Assembly: GCA_000310025.1 (NCBI GenBank)
Contig: FN648443.1
Span: 1 to 64,000, forward strand
From: Ectocarpus siliculosus
Taxonomy: Eukaryota; Sar; Phaeophyceae; Ectocarpales; Ectocarpaceae
DNA: 64,000 nt
Direction: 5' to 3'
Shown here: positions 49,701-61,490 of the stretch, piece after piece
Position numbering within the stretch: position 1 is the stretch's first letter
Layout of the letters: every line of letters starts with the position of its first letter
Position numbers and translations under genes: made by a program
The notes under the pieces: model-generated
What the model was told of the DNA's origin: nothing
Databases searched by the model: none
Seen by the model: the letters and a program-made list of their open reading frames with translations, nothing else

Positions 49701-52700
49701 CTGACGAAAACCCTAATTCTCGTCTCACCGAGCTATTGCGGAATTCGTGAGGGGGGAAGGGGGAACGGGGGGTTGCGCTCATGCGCTATTTATCATTGAC
49801 GGTTTTGGTAACGTTCACGCATTGCTACAAGGCGGAGAACTGCTCCTACTCATAGTCTACGACAGAGAAACGTCGATAACTCCGGAAATGGCCCGACCCC
49901 TTCAGTGTCCGTCAGATGATCGCAGCCTCCGTCCATCTCCCTAGGATGGCTTGGACGTCACGCCTCTTACGGTCACTTCCACGATCCCTTACGAGACACC
50001 CTGTCTCCTCCTAGACTTCCCGTAGTCGATCAAGGATTCAACTCTCCCCTGCCTTGAAAAAGGCATTCATCTGCGCGCCTTTCTCTGTTCTGCGCACGTA
50101 TTGGCACTGGGGGAGAGGGAATCTCAAATCCTCAGATGTGAGTACGCTAGACCCAGGGAAGGTGGTTTGGCTAAAACGTCAACGGCAAACCTACGATGCC
50201 CATGCACGAGGACTCGAACAACACAATATCTGAACCAGAGCAAACATCTAGCGATTGTAACCAGAGCGCTACGTAGCCTTTACATGCACGCTTACGACGC
50301 CACCGGGCACGCAAGAGAGGACGTACGTCGGTGTCTGTTTCTCCTCTGGTTTTTATTCTCCCACAGTTTGTGCTTCGCTCACTTGTGGGGTTCCGTGCGG
50401 CTGAGGAGAATGCGATTGGCGTGGTTGTGCTGGGTTGCCGCCAAAGGGTCGAACGCTAGGCGTCGCAGCGGGTCCACAATACTGCGCAAAGGTTGGTTGA
50501 GGACACCGCATGGAAACTATCTTCGTAAACGGTACGTGCCGTCAACGAGGTTAGTGACCCAAGCGTCGAAGAGCAAGAAATCACGACGAAACGGCGTTCA
50601 AGTCAGCACGTGTCGAGCAGTCACGCTCGCCCTTCGGCTACTGCTTGGAGAATTTGACATCAGTCCTTACTGATTCTCGCCCGCTCAATCTTTTCATTTT
50701 TCAAGATAACTAATCAGGGTGTGGACGGATCATATGTTTTTTATAAACCACAAACTCTAATCCAAACGTCGACACACAGGCCCTGTCGGCGAAGCGAAAT
50801 TCCGCGCAGAGGATCAACTATGGAGACAAACGCACTTGTCTGATCGACCCAAGACAATTTTTCTCCCTCAGACGGACGGCGAGCAGACACACACCTGACG
50901 CCGAAGAGCACCGCCACAAACAAGATGGACACGCTTTTATCAATCCATCTCCGCTCGTAGACCCCTCCCCACTTGTCGACGACGTTCTGCTCAACTGTTG
51001 CGGTTAGTATCGAGGGTGCAGACGAGGAACGAGATAACGACGGTGGTAACGGGGAAAACGCAAAAGCACCGCCACAACCTCGGCAGTTGCGAAATCGGGC
51101 AAAACAGCAAGCGGTTCTCCGCCGTCCAGGGATGAGATGCATGCGATGAGAGTAGCTGCAGACTCCAAATACTATCCCCGTGTGAGCATTGCTCACGTTG
51201 GATCATTTCGAACGGCCTCTCTGACAGCTGCAGGCTGTTTAGGTCTCGAAAAGAAGGTTTTCGAAACACGCACCCGAAAAATATATAAACCAATCGTGCG
51301 CACCTGCGTTTAGGTACACCAAAAACAATGAGCTACACGTCGGATCTACGTTTGGGCATGCAAGCGTACTGCAGGGATTGTAGGTGTGCCTCTTCGGGCT
51401 TGCGTACCCTTTTCTAAGTGTGCGTGTTCTATCGATCTTCTGTTGGCTCTGGCAGTTTTGTGACGACGGACCGAGTCTTTGCAAGATTTGGGATTAGCAA
51501 GTGACATACGAGTTGAATGTGAAGACAACAAAACGACAACAACATGACGGATACTGGACGAGGCTGTCCACACCGGTTTTCGTGGGCCTCACTTGCGAGG
51601 ATCACGACGGCCGCGGTGACGATGATGATCTCCTTGCTGATGCTGAAAAGATCGTCAACGTTCCTGATGAAAGGGAAAGTGCAAGCCAGCGCCACCGCGA
51701 ACGCGCTTAAGTCGTCGTCCGGATAGTAGCCTGCATCGGAACGGCCTCCCTGGGTGGGCAGGAACGGGGGGGACGCGCCGAGAAAGACCAACGGCAAATG
51801 CCAATCGTCAAGACACGAACGATGACGGTCTACGCCGTTCACACCGTCATACGCGAATGTCCAAAGGGCGGAGGGTACAAGGCTACAGCGCCACGATTGG
51901 AGCTTTACGCAGTGCCCATTGAGAACACGACGACGCAACTCGTCGTCACATCAATGAACTTCTGGAGCGGCTTGCGGTATGGATTAATTTCCAACTCTTG
52001 GGTGTGGAACATCACCTGCAACGGTATGACCGGGGCTGTTTTCTCGTTCGTAACGCGTTCTACATCTCACTGTGTCTCCAAGGTGTACTCGTGATAGATG
52101 GGGATTGCCTACATTCCCACACTTGCTACCAGCAGCGCCGCCATGTAGTTGCGCTCCTGTCGTCCAAGAGTGGAGGAAACACGTGCATAGGGGCACAGCA
52201 GACACACAGCGAGAGAGAAATACATCGAAAGCAGAATGAAAGAGGGGCGCGGCACGCGGGCACGGAGGGGGAGCAGTTCAAGAAACGGCCAGAGACCGTG
52301 GCGAGAGAGAGGGCGCTAGCTGGGGTTGTGAGTGGCATATGTTGCCAATGTTACCTGGGATTCGACCGTGCTTGGGGCGAGGAATGGCGCGCGCAGAGTC
52401 AAACAAAGCAACAACGATGGAACTGCTGGCTGCGTCGAAAACGAAATTGAACAGGCGTGCGTAGAAAGGAAAATAGAACAGACGTGCGCAGATAAAACAT
52501 ACAACACACACGCTGACGTGGAGCACTACACGTCCTCGTACACGAAAACATGCTACCATACGCGTAGTCCCACTTGATCCAAAGCCACAAAATTCGAAGA
52601 CTTGTACCGGGATGAGCCACGGTAGGGCACGCTTCGCCCTCGGATGGAAAACCACGGCCAGGCGGAGCACGCGGCAGATATAGCTCCCCAACAGCGTGGG

Positions 52701-52836
52701 CACGACCAAGAAGAGTAGCAGAGATACCCAGAAATAGTCGAGCCCGCAGTCCCAGACGACGTTAATGGAACTGTTGAGGGTGACGAGCATCGTCAGGAGC
52801 GCGCAGACGCCTTCGACCATGACCAGATACGCAGAC
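46706..52836 (-). pseudogene. 7TM-RGS gene A3, nonsense and frameshift in TM exons
   Basis: Most complete A copy. Minus-strand exons: E3 52608-52836 (TM2-TM3), E4 52071-52156 (TM4), E5 51593-51749 (TM5-TM6), E6 50895-50994 (TM7), E7 50383-50481, E8 49199-49732 (linker, RGS start), E9 47920-48051, E10 47301-47381, E11 46706-46862. Lengths equal those of B2 except E8 and E11, which differ in frame, and E5, which is 157 nt instead of 158. Lesions: TAG at 52109-52111 in TM4 where B1/B2 have TTG (Leu), and the one-base loss near 51712 in E5 relative to A1 and B. Exons for the N-terminus and TM1 are not recognisable upstream. The RGS exons are open and end FLNTDRFKNV before the stop. The gene lacks the LINE found in A1/A2, so it shows the pre-insertion structure. 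Confidence 0.8.
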
Positions 52837-53717
52837 CTGGCCATGTGGTATGCGATGCAGTGAAGCTCCCGGTGTGATTGCGGTTTCATACTCACGTAGC
52901 GCCAGGAGATCTTTCCAACTGCTATTCATCAAGGCGTCGCCACTAAACCCTCTTTTAGCGGTTGGTTTATAGCAGTTAAACCGGGGCCTCAATACAGGTC
53001 GACAATGTCCTAATTAACCGGGACACGGCCCCAAGTTTGCGGAACAAGAGCCGCGTCGTAAAGCTCGTCTTGATATATGTCTCGTCGCAGCAGTGACGAG
53101 CTCACTTTAGGCAGAAAAAGTTTTGTCGAGGACGATTCCCAATTTCACTTTGGCGTCGCGATAAGATGTAGCCTTGCGTAATCACAGATTTTCTATTACC
53201 ACGCACAGAACATTGTGGAGAGGTGAATCGCCGCCAGCCGGTCGGGTTAAGTCAACTTAAAGAGGGGGAGATGCAGATCTCCTTCTACACAAAGCGAAAA
53301 TCTCCCAACGTCTGTCGAGGACGATTCCCTCTCTTCACATGAATGTGATACTCTCTCTTGGGGCGCACCGCCACTAGCTGCGACAGGTTCGAATGCTGAT
53401 GGACGAATCGGTACGGGGGGTTCCTGGGTTGAACAAGGAGGTATGTAGGTTTGAAGCTAGCTGTTGTGCGACTGAAAAACCGCGTGCGTTCGTGCGAACG
53501 TCTCTCTCGCATGGTCGAAAAGTGTCGTAAGACATTGGGCAGCTGAGAGTTTGGGCGCAAACGGGGGCTTTTTTCTTTCTAGTTGTCTGAGTTGGTTTTG
53601 CCATCAGTTAAAGCTATTATGAATCTGCCCACATATACTCTACTGCAGTTTTTTTCCATGGAAAAGCTGCCCTTTGTTGTCACCCAAATCGCTGCCACCG
53701 CCGTGTGGCTTCTCGTT
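52837..53717. other. R3-only stretch upstream of A3 exon 3
   Basis: Sequence deleted from R1 and R2 together with exons 3-4. The first ~65 bp resemble the intron 2 end of gene B. Beyond that I see no TM1 exon and no start codon in a convincing context. The word GTCGAGGACGATTCCC occurs near 53125 and 53315, so part of this is repeat-like. The A promoter may lie here or beyond. Confidence 0.5.
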
Positions 53718-55798
53718 AACCGCGGAGCACATTTCGCGCGAAACCCAATACCCTGACTCTCTCTGTTTCCACAGAACACTCGAAAAAACTCTCAATCAAG
53801 CGTGTGCCTCACGGGGGGTTGGCGCGATTGAATTGGGTAGCCGCGAAGCAGTTCAAATCCTGATTGTCTCTTCAAATTCTCTAGAAAACATGGTGTGTAT
53901 TCTTCTACGTATTATTTTCTCTACCCTACAGCCGTCACTTACTTGCCGTCACGGTTAAATATTTCCCGTATGTGTTGGTGTATACTTCCGGAAGTATATA
54001 TGCATACAGTACACGGGCCCGCAGAGAGATAAGAAACAAACGTCCAAATCGGGCCGAGGCTCAGTAACTTATTTCATCGGCATTCATTGTCGAGCACAGT
54101 TTATCTAGTACGAAGTATTGGAAGAGTTTAGTGTAGGATCCATCCTCCGTGAGCTGTGTATAGCTACTACGTCTTCTTCGACCTTTTTTCTTCACTTTCT
54201 TCGTGAAATTTGAGCCTCTCTGTTTCTCCACGAAATATTCCTAACTGCGGGGCAGTACGCTACAGAATATATGTATCTGTAGACTACTGCTGTATGTTGT
54301 TGTTCCACAATTTATCCAGCATCCGAACCCGGTGTGTCGATAGACTTTTCAGCGGAAATACTCGGAGTAATAACGAAATAACAACCAGGCTGCCGGGATA
54401 TCATATTTTTTACTGTTTGGTGTTTACCGCGCGCGGTAAACGACACCTACACTCCTCCTGCAGTCGGGAGCCGAGGGGCTGCAACAGGTGAACATGAGTG
54501 GTAAGACTCAAGAAGTTGTGTTGGTTTGGTGTGAGGGGTGACAGGATTGATTGATGATGTGCTGTACATACATACATACCACTATTTGATGCATGCATTC
54601 ACGTGGCTTGCTTATTGTGGCACACCTTCGACATTGCGAAATTGCCTACCGTACGCAGTGATATGCATAGCGTCTCAGCGACTCTACCTCGTGCACGACC
54701 TCTGGTACCTGATATGGTAGAAGCAGACGCACGTATACAACAAGCAGTCTCTGGGTCTATTGTAGTCTACTTCTTCACATGCCCACGGAGTCGGGTGGGA
54801 AGGCACGCGAGAGTCTTTCGGCAATTCAGGCCAAGCTTTGCCACGTTGCCACGTTGTCACGGTACGTTGCCACGTTGCAAAGGATGCCCACGTTTCCAAG
54901 AGTGCCCATCCACATGGATTGGTCACAGAACGAAAAAAATGAGGTTGTTTCGGGTCTTCCCCGTGCCATTTCACCACTCACTCAAGACTCACTCTACATT
55001 TATTTTGTGTTATTCAGGCAGGGTGTACGTGCAAGGCGATGGGAGAATATAACCAAGGAAAGAACAAAGGACAGCAGCAGCAACAACCGCTACATCTGTG
55101 GTCGGGGCCAATTTCCACACAGCTTCGAGGTGATTTATTGTATGTAGTGAAAAGAGTTGCATCACATTATACCGGTTGATGTTTTGCCAGGATACCGTTG
55201 GGTTGCGTAAGATACCACATGCATGCCCTGGACATATTGTCAAACCTCGATTACTCTGCAGTGAAACAAAAGCCGGTGCCGAAAACGACTGCGTTAGAAC
55301 GTTGGGATTGCTGTCTCGTCGAGGGGTTCCGAAACCATGTCTTTTGAATGCGGCATCCTCTCCGTCATGTACGGGACCAGAAAATGTGTACATGTGTGCA
55401 TACTAGGTTCTACAGCAAAATAACGGTGACACAAGTTCTACGGTTCGTTTTTGTATTGCTTAGATATATGCTACGTTGGTACTGGCGTGGGTAGGTGCTT
55501 GGAGTAGGCCAAGATCGCCGTTAGGTGGTGAAGCGGCCTCCGTGCACATTTTGTGGATCGGCGGGACTGTCCACGACGCACGAATCGGCGGGATTGGGTG
55601 CATCCGTTCTTTTTTTTTATTGTGCGTCATGCCTGGTCAGCAGCTGGTTACTTGCTGCTGTTCGCCCGCACTTGTGGACAGCTACTGCTGCAGGTCGGAT
55701 CGCAGCTTGCTCAGACCTGAGGCGAACAAGGCAGAGGCAGTTGCAAGAGAAGGCATATCACACCAACCTTCGCTGGTGACCCACCCTCTTCGATTGAT
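53718..55798. promoter_or_regulatory. Intergenic region upstream of B3 exon 1
   Basis: Equivalent of 8816-10859 without the R2 insertions. It keeps the palindromes at 53732-53743, 53981-53998 and 54423-54440. No gene is supported. Confidence 0.4.
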
Positions 55799-55949
55799 AT
55801 GGAGAGGTCTAGCAGAAGTGCTGCGGGTAGTTCCTTTGATGATACGGGTGGTCCTGGAACGTCAACTTCTTGGGAGCAACATTATGGTGATGGGGATATC
55901 GATCTCGACCTGTCAAGCTTGACGCCGAGCTACACACGCACGGACAAGG
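55799..55949 (+). pseudogene. 7TM-RGS gene B3, exon 1 only
   Basis: A 151-nt first exon starting ATG and ending before GTGAGT, matching exon 1 of B1 and B2 with two or three substitutions (for example D for G at residue 15). Downstream the copy is hit by an 811-bp inverted-repeat element at 56680 and then ends at 57531, before exon 2, so the rest of the gene is absent from this window. Confidence 0.78.
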
Positions 55950-56679
55950 GTGAGTCAGAGAGAGGGCACAGGGAGGGAGATGCACAATAGCGCCATTGTC
56001 TTGTGTCCTCAGCGGTGATATCGTAAAGCACTTGATACACGGGTAATCGCGTTGTTTTTTTTGCTTCGTATATGTCCGCTGTTGCTGTGTCCTACACTGA
56101 GAGACTGAGAGTCAAGTTTCAACAACACGGTTGTGGCAGGGGTAATCCGCAGAAATCCGTTTGGTATACATACACAGCAAGCAAGCGCGATAGACTATTT
56201 TCCTCGAGCATGCCCAGACCTCAACGCCCCTTGCCCATGTCACTCCTCTGTCCTGGCTTCCGACTTCAATCCCTCTCGAGAGTCTTTGCCTTCAGGCTCT
56301 AGACATGCTTGTCGCAGCGTTGCAGCAACCCTTGTGCATACAATCCCTGAAGTTTAGGGAGCAAAAAAAACGGATTTATATTCCGACGTCAACTCCGAGT
56401 GACCAAGAGTTTACTTTCTCAAAAAGAGACGGAGAGATGGACAGAGCGGTAGAGAGCAGTAGAGACCATCAAGAGAGTGATACACACACGTACTTCAACA
56501 ACTTGTCGGCCACGTTTGTTTCTATCGGTCACCGCACACACGTTGTAACCAACGCTGCTGTCTCATAACGAGTTGCGTCTCGCTGCCTCTTTCGTACCTA
56601 CACAATACAGGAGCTGATACACAGCAGTAGTCTATGAACAACCCTCTGAAAAACCTGAGTGAGAAAAGAAGATGGTCAC

Positions 56680-57490
56680 AGGGTCGTTCTTAACGAAGAA
56701 ATCAGATCTCGAAATCACATTTGGATATAAGAATAAAAGAGTCGGATCTACCCAAATCCGGACAGAAATGGCATGTGTGTCGTAACGGAAGATGTGCCAA
56801 ATGGAAACGAATCTCTGCAGTTCACCACGAACAACCCGAGAGGACCGCCGCTTGCCAACTGCCAGATTACGTTTGTGACATACTGCTATGGCGTTGCCAC
56901 ACCACATGGGGAGCTATCGCTCCCGAGAAGCACACACCAAACGCGTACATGGCCTCTGTGCGGTACTGACACGATTTCTATGGATGTGACACTTTGAATC
57001 GACCCTCGTCCGACGGAAAGCCGCCAATTCATCTGTGCATTTGAAGTTCGACAACCCACGGGAGATTGCCCCACAGACCAACACATCCCACACACGTTTT
57101 TCTTCGGGGCCAGTCACGTGCAACAACGATGCGCAGTCACCCTCCCTTTAGGTTGACTTTTTGTGCTCTTTCTTTCCTCTGTGCTGGTCGGTGGATGGGG
57201 TTCGTGTGGATGGGGGTAGGTGGGCACGCGCCGTGTATGCGAGTAGACCGTGGTCCCGCAACTATGGACGCTGTTCACCCAAATCGGGATCCGATTAAAT
57301 GATTTCACCTTTTTTCAAATCCCGATTTGGTTTTGGGTCGTCCTGTTATAAGTCCTATAGATTCGACGGGTTCCATAACATTTCAGCCAATCAACGAAAG
57401 AGTTCTGTGGATCGTCCGGTCTTATAACCAAATCTTATAACCAATCTGAATATGATTTCGAGATCTGATTTCTTCGTTAAGACCGACCCT
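56680..57490. mobile_element. Non-autonomous inverted-repeat transposon, 811 bp
   Basis: Terminal inverted repeats of about 41 bp, beginning AGGGTCGKTCTTAACGAAG (K = T left, G right), matching at all but about two positions. R1 and R2 have uninterrupted sequence here. No clear target duplication: left flank GGTCAC, right flank CGTGCATA. No transposase ORF is present. Confidence 0.82.
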
Positions 57491-57651
57491 CGTGCATATG
57501 CATGACTATGGATACCAAGATGACAAATAACAGTTATTTCATTTATCTTTTTCCTAGAATCGCAGCATTTTCTCCGGGCCGGGAAACAAACGCTCTTTCG
57601 AGCGCTCTCAGGGCACCACGCTTATTCACTTGGTTTCAGAGTGCAGTCCGG

Positions 57652-58455
57652 ACCGTTCGAGCGCTGACAGGCCAGCATTTCGCATTTTGCAGTTTTCGCA
57701 ATTTTGACGCTCGGAGCGCAGTTCCTTCGGTCCGATGTGCTCTATCGTCCTCTCCATTGCCTTTCCGTTCGTCTCTGCCTTCTTTTTTCTCTACCGGTCT
57801 CGCTGTCTCGCCGTCCGTCGAGTCGTGAGAGACGCTCTCTCTCTCTCTCTCTTCAGCGCTTTTTCTCTCTCTCCTCTTCTCTCGGAATTATAATCGGAAC
57901 CAGAGTCCGAATGAGCGGTACAACTTCATTATTATGGTCCGAACCGTTCGAGCGCTGACAGGCCAGCATTTCGCATTTTGCAGTTTTCGCAATTTTGACG
58001 CTCGGAGCGCAGTTCCTTCGGTCCGATGTGCTCTATCGTCTTCTCCATTGCCTTTCCGTTCGTCTCTGCCTTCTTTTTTCTCTACCGGTCTCGCTGTCTC
58101 GCCGTCCGTCGAGTCGTGAGAGACGCTCTCTCTCTCTCTCTCTCTTCAGCGCTTTTTCTCTCTCTCCTCTTCTCTCGGAATTATAATCGGAACCAGAGTC
58201 CGAATGGGCGGTACAACTTTATTATTATGGTCCGAACCGTTCGAGCGCTGACAGGCCAACATTGCGCATTTTGCAGTTTTCGCAATTTTGACGCTCGGAG
58301 CGCAGTTCCTTCGGTCCGATGTGCTCTATCGTCTCGCTGTCTCGCCGTCCGTCGAGTCGTGAGAGACGCTCTCTCTCTCTCTCTCTCTCTCTTCAGCGCT
58401 TTTTCTCTTTCTCCTCTTTTCTCGGAATTATAATCGGAACCAGAGTCCGAATGTG
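57652..58455. repeat. Three tandem copies of a ~291-bp unit
   Basis: Units start at 57652, 57943 and 58236 with ACCGTTCGAGCGCTGACAGG. Each runs through a pyrimidine-rich middle with a (CT)n block to GGAATTATAATCGGAACCAG. The third has an internal deletion of about 50 bp. A diverged single unit is at about 62500-62770. Confidence 0.88.
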
Positions 58456-59150
58456 CATGTTTCCAACCGGAACAACTGCTGTGCTGGGGTAGTGCCCGGC
58501 CATTGTTGATTTAGAGCGGAAGAGTTAATAATGGTTGGTGTTGTTTGGCAGGGGCGGAAACTGATTCCTGCCGCGTTGCCATGGTTGTTATTGGGTGGGA
58601 AGATTCGCCGTTTGGTACCCTATGGTTGGAGAGGAAAAGGAGTTGGGAAGATTCCTGCGGGGGAAATGATTGATGAATGGGTCTTATTTCCCGTCAGGTC
58701 AGGGTACACTTCCGAAAACAGGGTACAGTTGGTGAGAAAAGTAGACACAGCAGGGTATACCCTGCTCCTTTTCGGACGTACCGGGGTGAAATTGGGCGCT
58801 GACCAATCATATGAATGCATTTACTGCTGTTAATGACTGTGTACCCAGGTGTATCGCTTTTCGACCAGGGTATACCCTGTTGTGTCGTTTTCCCTTTATT
58901 TTTTTTCTCTCTCTGTCTGTATCATCTGTGATTCTCTCTCCGTCTCTGTGTCTGTCTGTGTGTCTTTCTCTGCCTTCTCCCTCACTCATTTGTTTCCTGT
59001 CTCTCTTTTTCTGTCTCTCTCTATCTCCCTCTGTCACACACACAATAATACCTATAATTTTTACACGTCACACATATTTTGCACGTGTGTGCGGCTGGCT
59101 CTTTTCTCATATGAATAACATACAGTATCTTTATCTTTTCTCACAAGGGC
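58456..59150. other. Pyrimidine-rich, repeat-derived stretch
   Basis: No gene seen. CAGGGTATACCCTG, a 14-bp perfect palindrome, occurs at about 58752 and 58867, and half-site relatives lie at about 58702 and 58720. From 58905 to 59040 the top strand is dense in CTGTCT/CTCTCT, ending with CACACACAATAATACCTATAA. Much of this recurs at 62810-63000. Confidence 0.6.
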
Positions 59151-59452
59151 GCACAAAAATTTTTTTATCCGACACCTAACCCTACCCCCCCCCCCCCCGG
59201 GAGGGGTGGTGTGAAAAAAGTTTTTTTTTTTTTGAATATTTTCGTACAGGCTTTCTTTTGGCTTTCATTTCCCCATTGCGTGTGCTTGCGTGTGGTGGTG
59301 TTTACGGCACGACGTGCAAGCAGGACCTTGTTACTAGGAAGGTGTAGATTGCTACTTCATGTACTGAAATAAGCTGTGATGGGCTGGGGACACTTCTTAT
59401 TTGGTTTTCAAGTCTTGAAGTACAGCAGTAGTGCTTGGGGACAACCCCTCAG

Positions 59453-60089
59453 CTACAAGTAACTTAGAACTTCTCCAAGCCTCTGCGACAAGTTCACGAC
59501 ATTTGACCTCGGTCGAATGTGGCGAAAGGACACAACCAAATGACACATACCCTTGCGTCGAAACGTCATCACTCCAAGCTTACTCAAGCCGGCAACATAC
59601 CGAAGAGGGGCTGTCGATGAGCCTACGGCGGTGGAATCACCTTCGCCACGTGCAACACCCATCCACAAATAATAGCAATTTGTCTTGGATGGTACTTATT
59701 CTTCACTGCCCGAAGCCCCTCCAGTATTGCCAAGTCAAACCCATCCTCGCTGAACCCTTCGGCACTATACTTGCCATTCACCGCCTGCTCTAACCTATGC
59801 ATGATACCACTCAGCGACAAGCCGTCTCGCCACGCGCTTGAGCCATCAACCTTCGAATGCCATCCACGTCATTGTCTGCCATGTAAATGAAGATACTCTT
59901 CGCGAGTGCAACACGACCATGCAAAGCCGCGCACTTCCTGAGTTGGTTCAAAGTGTACAGTTTCTGCGCTTCGAACTTCTTCTTCCACCGCGTCAGCCTG
60001 CCTCGTTGCTGGTGAGGAGTCAACAAATCTAGAGCAAGGTGCTTGAGTCTTCTGGCTCCAACGATGATCGTTGAACCAGATCTGCTCAA
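59453..60089 (-). CDS. Hypothetical ORFs inside the inverted-repeat block (fragmented)
   Basis: Two overlapping minus-strand frames: 59811-60089 and 59623-59820. The first contains a basic stretch LTRWKKKFEAQKLYTLNQLR and KSIFIYMADNDVDGIRRLM. The second reads LEQAVNGKYSAEGFSEDGF and ends VIPPP. Reading across them needs one frame change near 59830, so they may be two exons or one broken gene. I do not recognise the family. Composition is protein-like, with few stops over ~450 bp. Confidence 0.3.
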
Positions 60090-60212
60090 AGACGGAAGGG
60101 GTGCAGAGGGAACAATCCAAGTAAAAAAAAGTACATGTGTGGTGGAATGAGGGTACGACAGTTAAATTGTTTTGCCTTCCTAGTTGTGCCTTCCTATTTC
60201 GCGTTTTTTTCG

Positions 60213-60824
60213 CTACGTGGTCTCACCTCTGAAAACCTTACTACCCTTGATGTCAACACACGGCTCGCACGTGCCTCCTGGTTCTTCCACTGCTCCAGCA
60301 CAACCTGGGCTCGGGATGCCGCGGGAGACGGATTCCACGGCGTAAAGAGCCACGCCATTCGGGTCTATCCGAGCCTCCCACGACAGCCCCTTTTTGACGA
60401 CACCATGCAAAGCTGCTGGGTAGTGTTCGAGAAGAGGCTCCCGAACATTCGGACGCAATCCCGCGCAGTGGAGGGGGTTTTGGACGCGCACCATATCGGT
60501 CGAACCACTCTCGTGTGCAGCGTCGGAGAAAGTTCCATCCATTTCGCTGCTCGCGCCCTCACAACCCTCACGCCCGTTCACAACTCCCGTCGCAACCACC
60601 TCACCGTCGCTACCCGTGCCCGTACCGCCCTCACGCCCGCCTGCAACTCCCGTCGAGAGCACCTCAACGTCACTGCTTGCGCCCGCTCCGCCTCCACCCC
60701 CGCCTGCAACTCCCGTCGCAACCACCTCAGCGTCGCTACCCGCGCCTGCTCCGCCCTCACGCCCGCCTGCAACTCCCGTCGTAACCACCTCAACGTCACT
60801 GCTTGTGCCACCGCTGCTATCCAT
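60213..60824 (-). CDS. Hypothetical ORF with four 21-residue repeats
   Basis: Minus-strand ORF of about 203 codons starting ATG at 60824. The first ~85 residues are four copies of a 21-residue unit of the type DVEVVTTGVAGGREGGAGAG, encoded by a 63-bp minisatellite (about 60555-60806). The C-terminal part has MDGTFSDAAHESGSTDMVR, then HYPAALHGVVKKGLSWEAR and a Cys/Gly-rich end. The family is not recognised. It could be an exon of a gene that includes the neighbouring minus-strand ORFs, or coding debris of a transposon. Confidence 0.35.
   Translation of the reverse strand: MDSSGGTSSDVEVVTTGVAGGREGGAGAGSDAEVVATGVAGGGGGGAGASSDVEVLSTGVAGGREGGTGTGSDGEVVATGVVNGREGCEGASSEMDGTFSDAAHESGSTDMVRVQNPLHCAGLRPNVREPLLEHYPAALHGVVKKGLSWEARIDPNGVALYAVESVSRGIPSPGCAGAVEEPGGTCEPCVDIKGSKVFRGETT
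60555..60806. repeat. 63-bp minisatellite, four units
   Basis: Four imperfect units, each containing CGCCTGCAACTCCCGTCG or a close form on the plus strand. The 21-codon period keeps the minus-strand ORF open. Confidence 0.8.
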
Positions 60825-61193
60825 CACGTCCCTCGACCCCTTCCCGCCGCCCGTAGTGATCGTCGGTTTAAAAACCTCATCGTTGTACTCCTCTCACGCT
60901 TAGCTTCAGCACCACGCCTGCGGATGTAAATAAATATTGATTGATCCGCCGTTGAGAGGCGGAATTAATTACCTAATCGTTCTACTATTTACATGCTGTG
61001 CCAAGTTGCGTAGTAGGCGACACATTCGCACACATCGACAAAGCTGCATACACGCATTGATACTTTGCGCGACATGCGTGCGGCGAGAATAGACAAAGTA
61101 ACGGGTCTTGCGAGGTCTTGAAATGTTGGTAAGCACAAGTGAGCAGTCCAAATTACTCGAGAATGCAACTGCGGACACCGACCGCCATCGCCC

Positions 61194-61490
61194 TCACATG
61201 TGTGCGGTCGACCTCTCGTGCTGGTTCACATGAAACTGGGTCAGCCCTTCACCGGAGCCGAAATAGTGCTGGCACGTGGTGCAAACCCAGTTGCCACTGC
61301 AATTCTTCTGAGCGATTTTCGCAACAGGCGAACGCGATCTGCTCGCATGCGATGGGCGTGCGGAAGGTGACAGGCAAGGGCAGGGGACACCAATGTAAAG
61401 GCCAGTTCTTCTGCAGAGGCGCGAATATCCCCGTGGCACACAGCCTTGTGGATGGTGCCGGTCTGCATTTCGCGCATTTTTTTTTCTCAA
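61194..61490 (-). CDS. C2H2-like zinc finger ORF fragment
   Basis: Minus-strand frame ending just after a zinc-finger-like segment: CTTCQ at the start, GSGEGLTQFH in the middle and HVNQH at the end, spacing C-x2-C-x13-H-x3-H. It is preceded by a Ser/Arg/Pro-rich stretch. The ORF is short, has no convincing ATG, and a stop directly follows the finger. It lies inside the inverted-repeat block, so a transposon-derived DNA-binding module is plausible. Evidence is a single motif. Confidence 0.3.
   Translation of the reverse strand: MRKKNARNADRHHPQGCVPRGYSRLCRRTGLYIGVPCPCLSPSARPSHASRSRSPVAKIAQKNCSGNWVCTTCQHYFGSGEGLTQFHVNQHERSTAHM

Larger units (their letters stand above)
45908..57531. repeat. Tandem segmental duplication, copy R3 (right-truncated)
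   Basis: Third copy. It matches R1/R2 up to about 57531 and then stops, within the intron just upstream of where exon 2 of gene B would be. Unlike R1 and R2 it has no LINE in gene A and retains the A exons for TM2-TM4, so in those respects it is the least rearranged copy. An 811-bp inverted-repeat element (56680-57490) is inserted near its right edge. Confidence 0.9.

Noticed and set aside
48568-49704. 378-codon plus-strand ORF, the longest uninterrupted frame in the window
   Set aside because: It starts at a GTG, runs antisense across the A3 intron and RGS exon E8, and is broken in R1 and R2. The minus-strand exon has the domain and splice evidence.
52837-52992. Possible short first exon of A3 ending ALMNSSWKDLLALR before GTGAGT
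   Set aside because: It would leave an intron of only about 60 bp and a frame that does not match the TM1 exon of gene B. No hydrophobic segment is present.
59170-59195. Telomere-like CCTAACCCTACCCC
   Set aside because: It is a single unit that belongs to the inverted end of the 59151-62396 block and is followed by poly-C. There is no repeat array.
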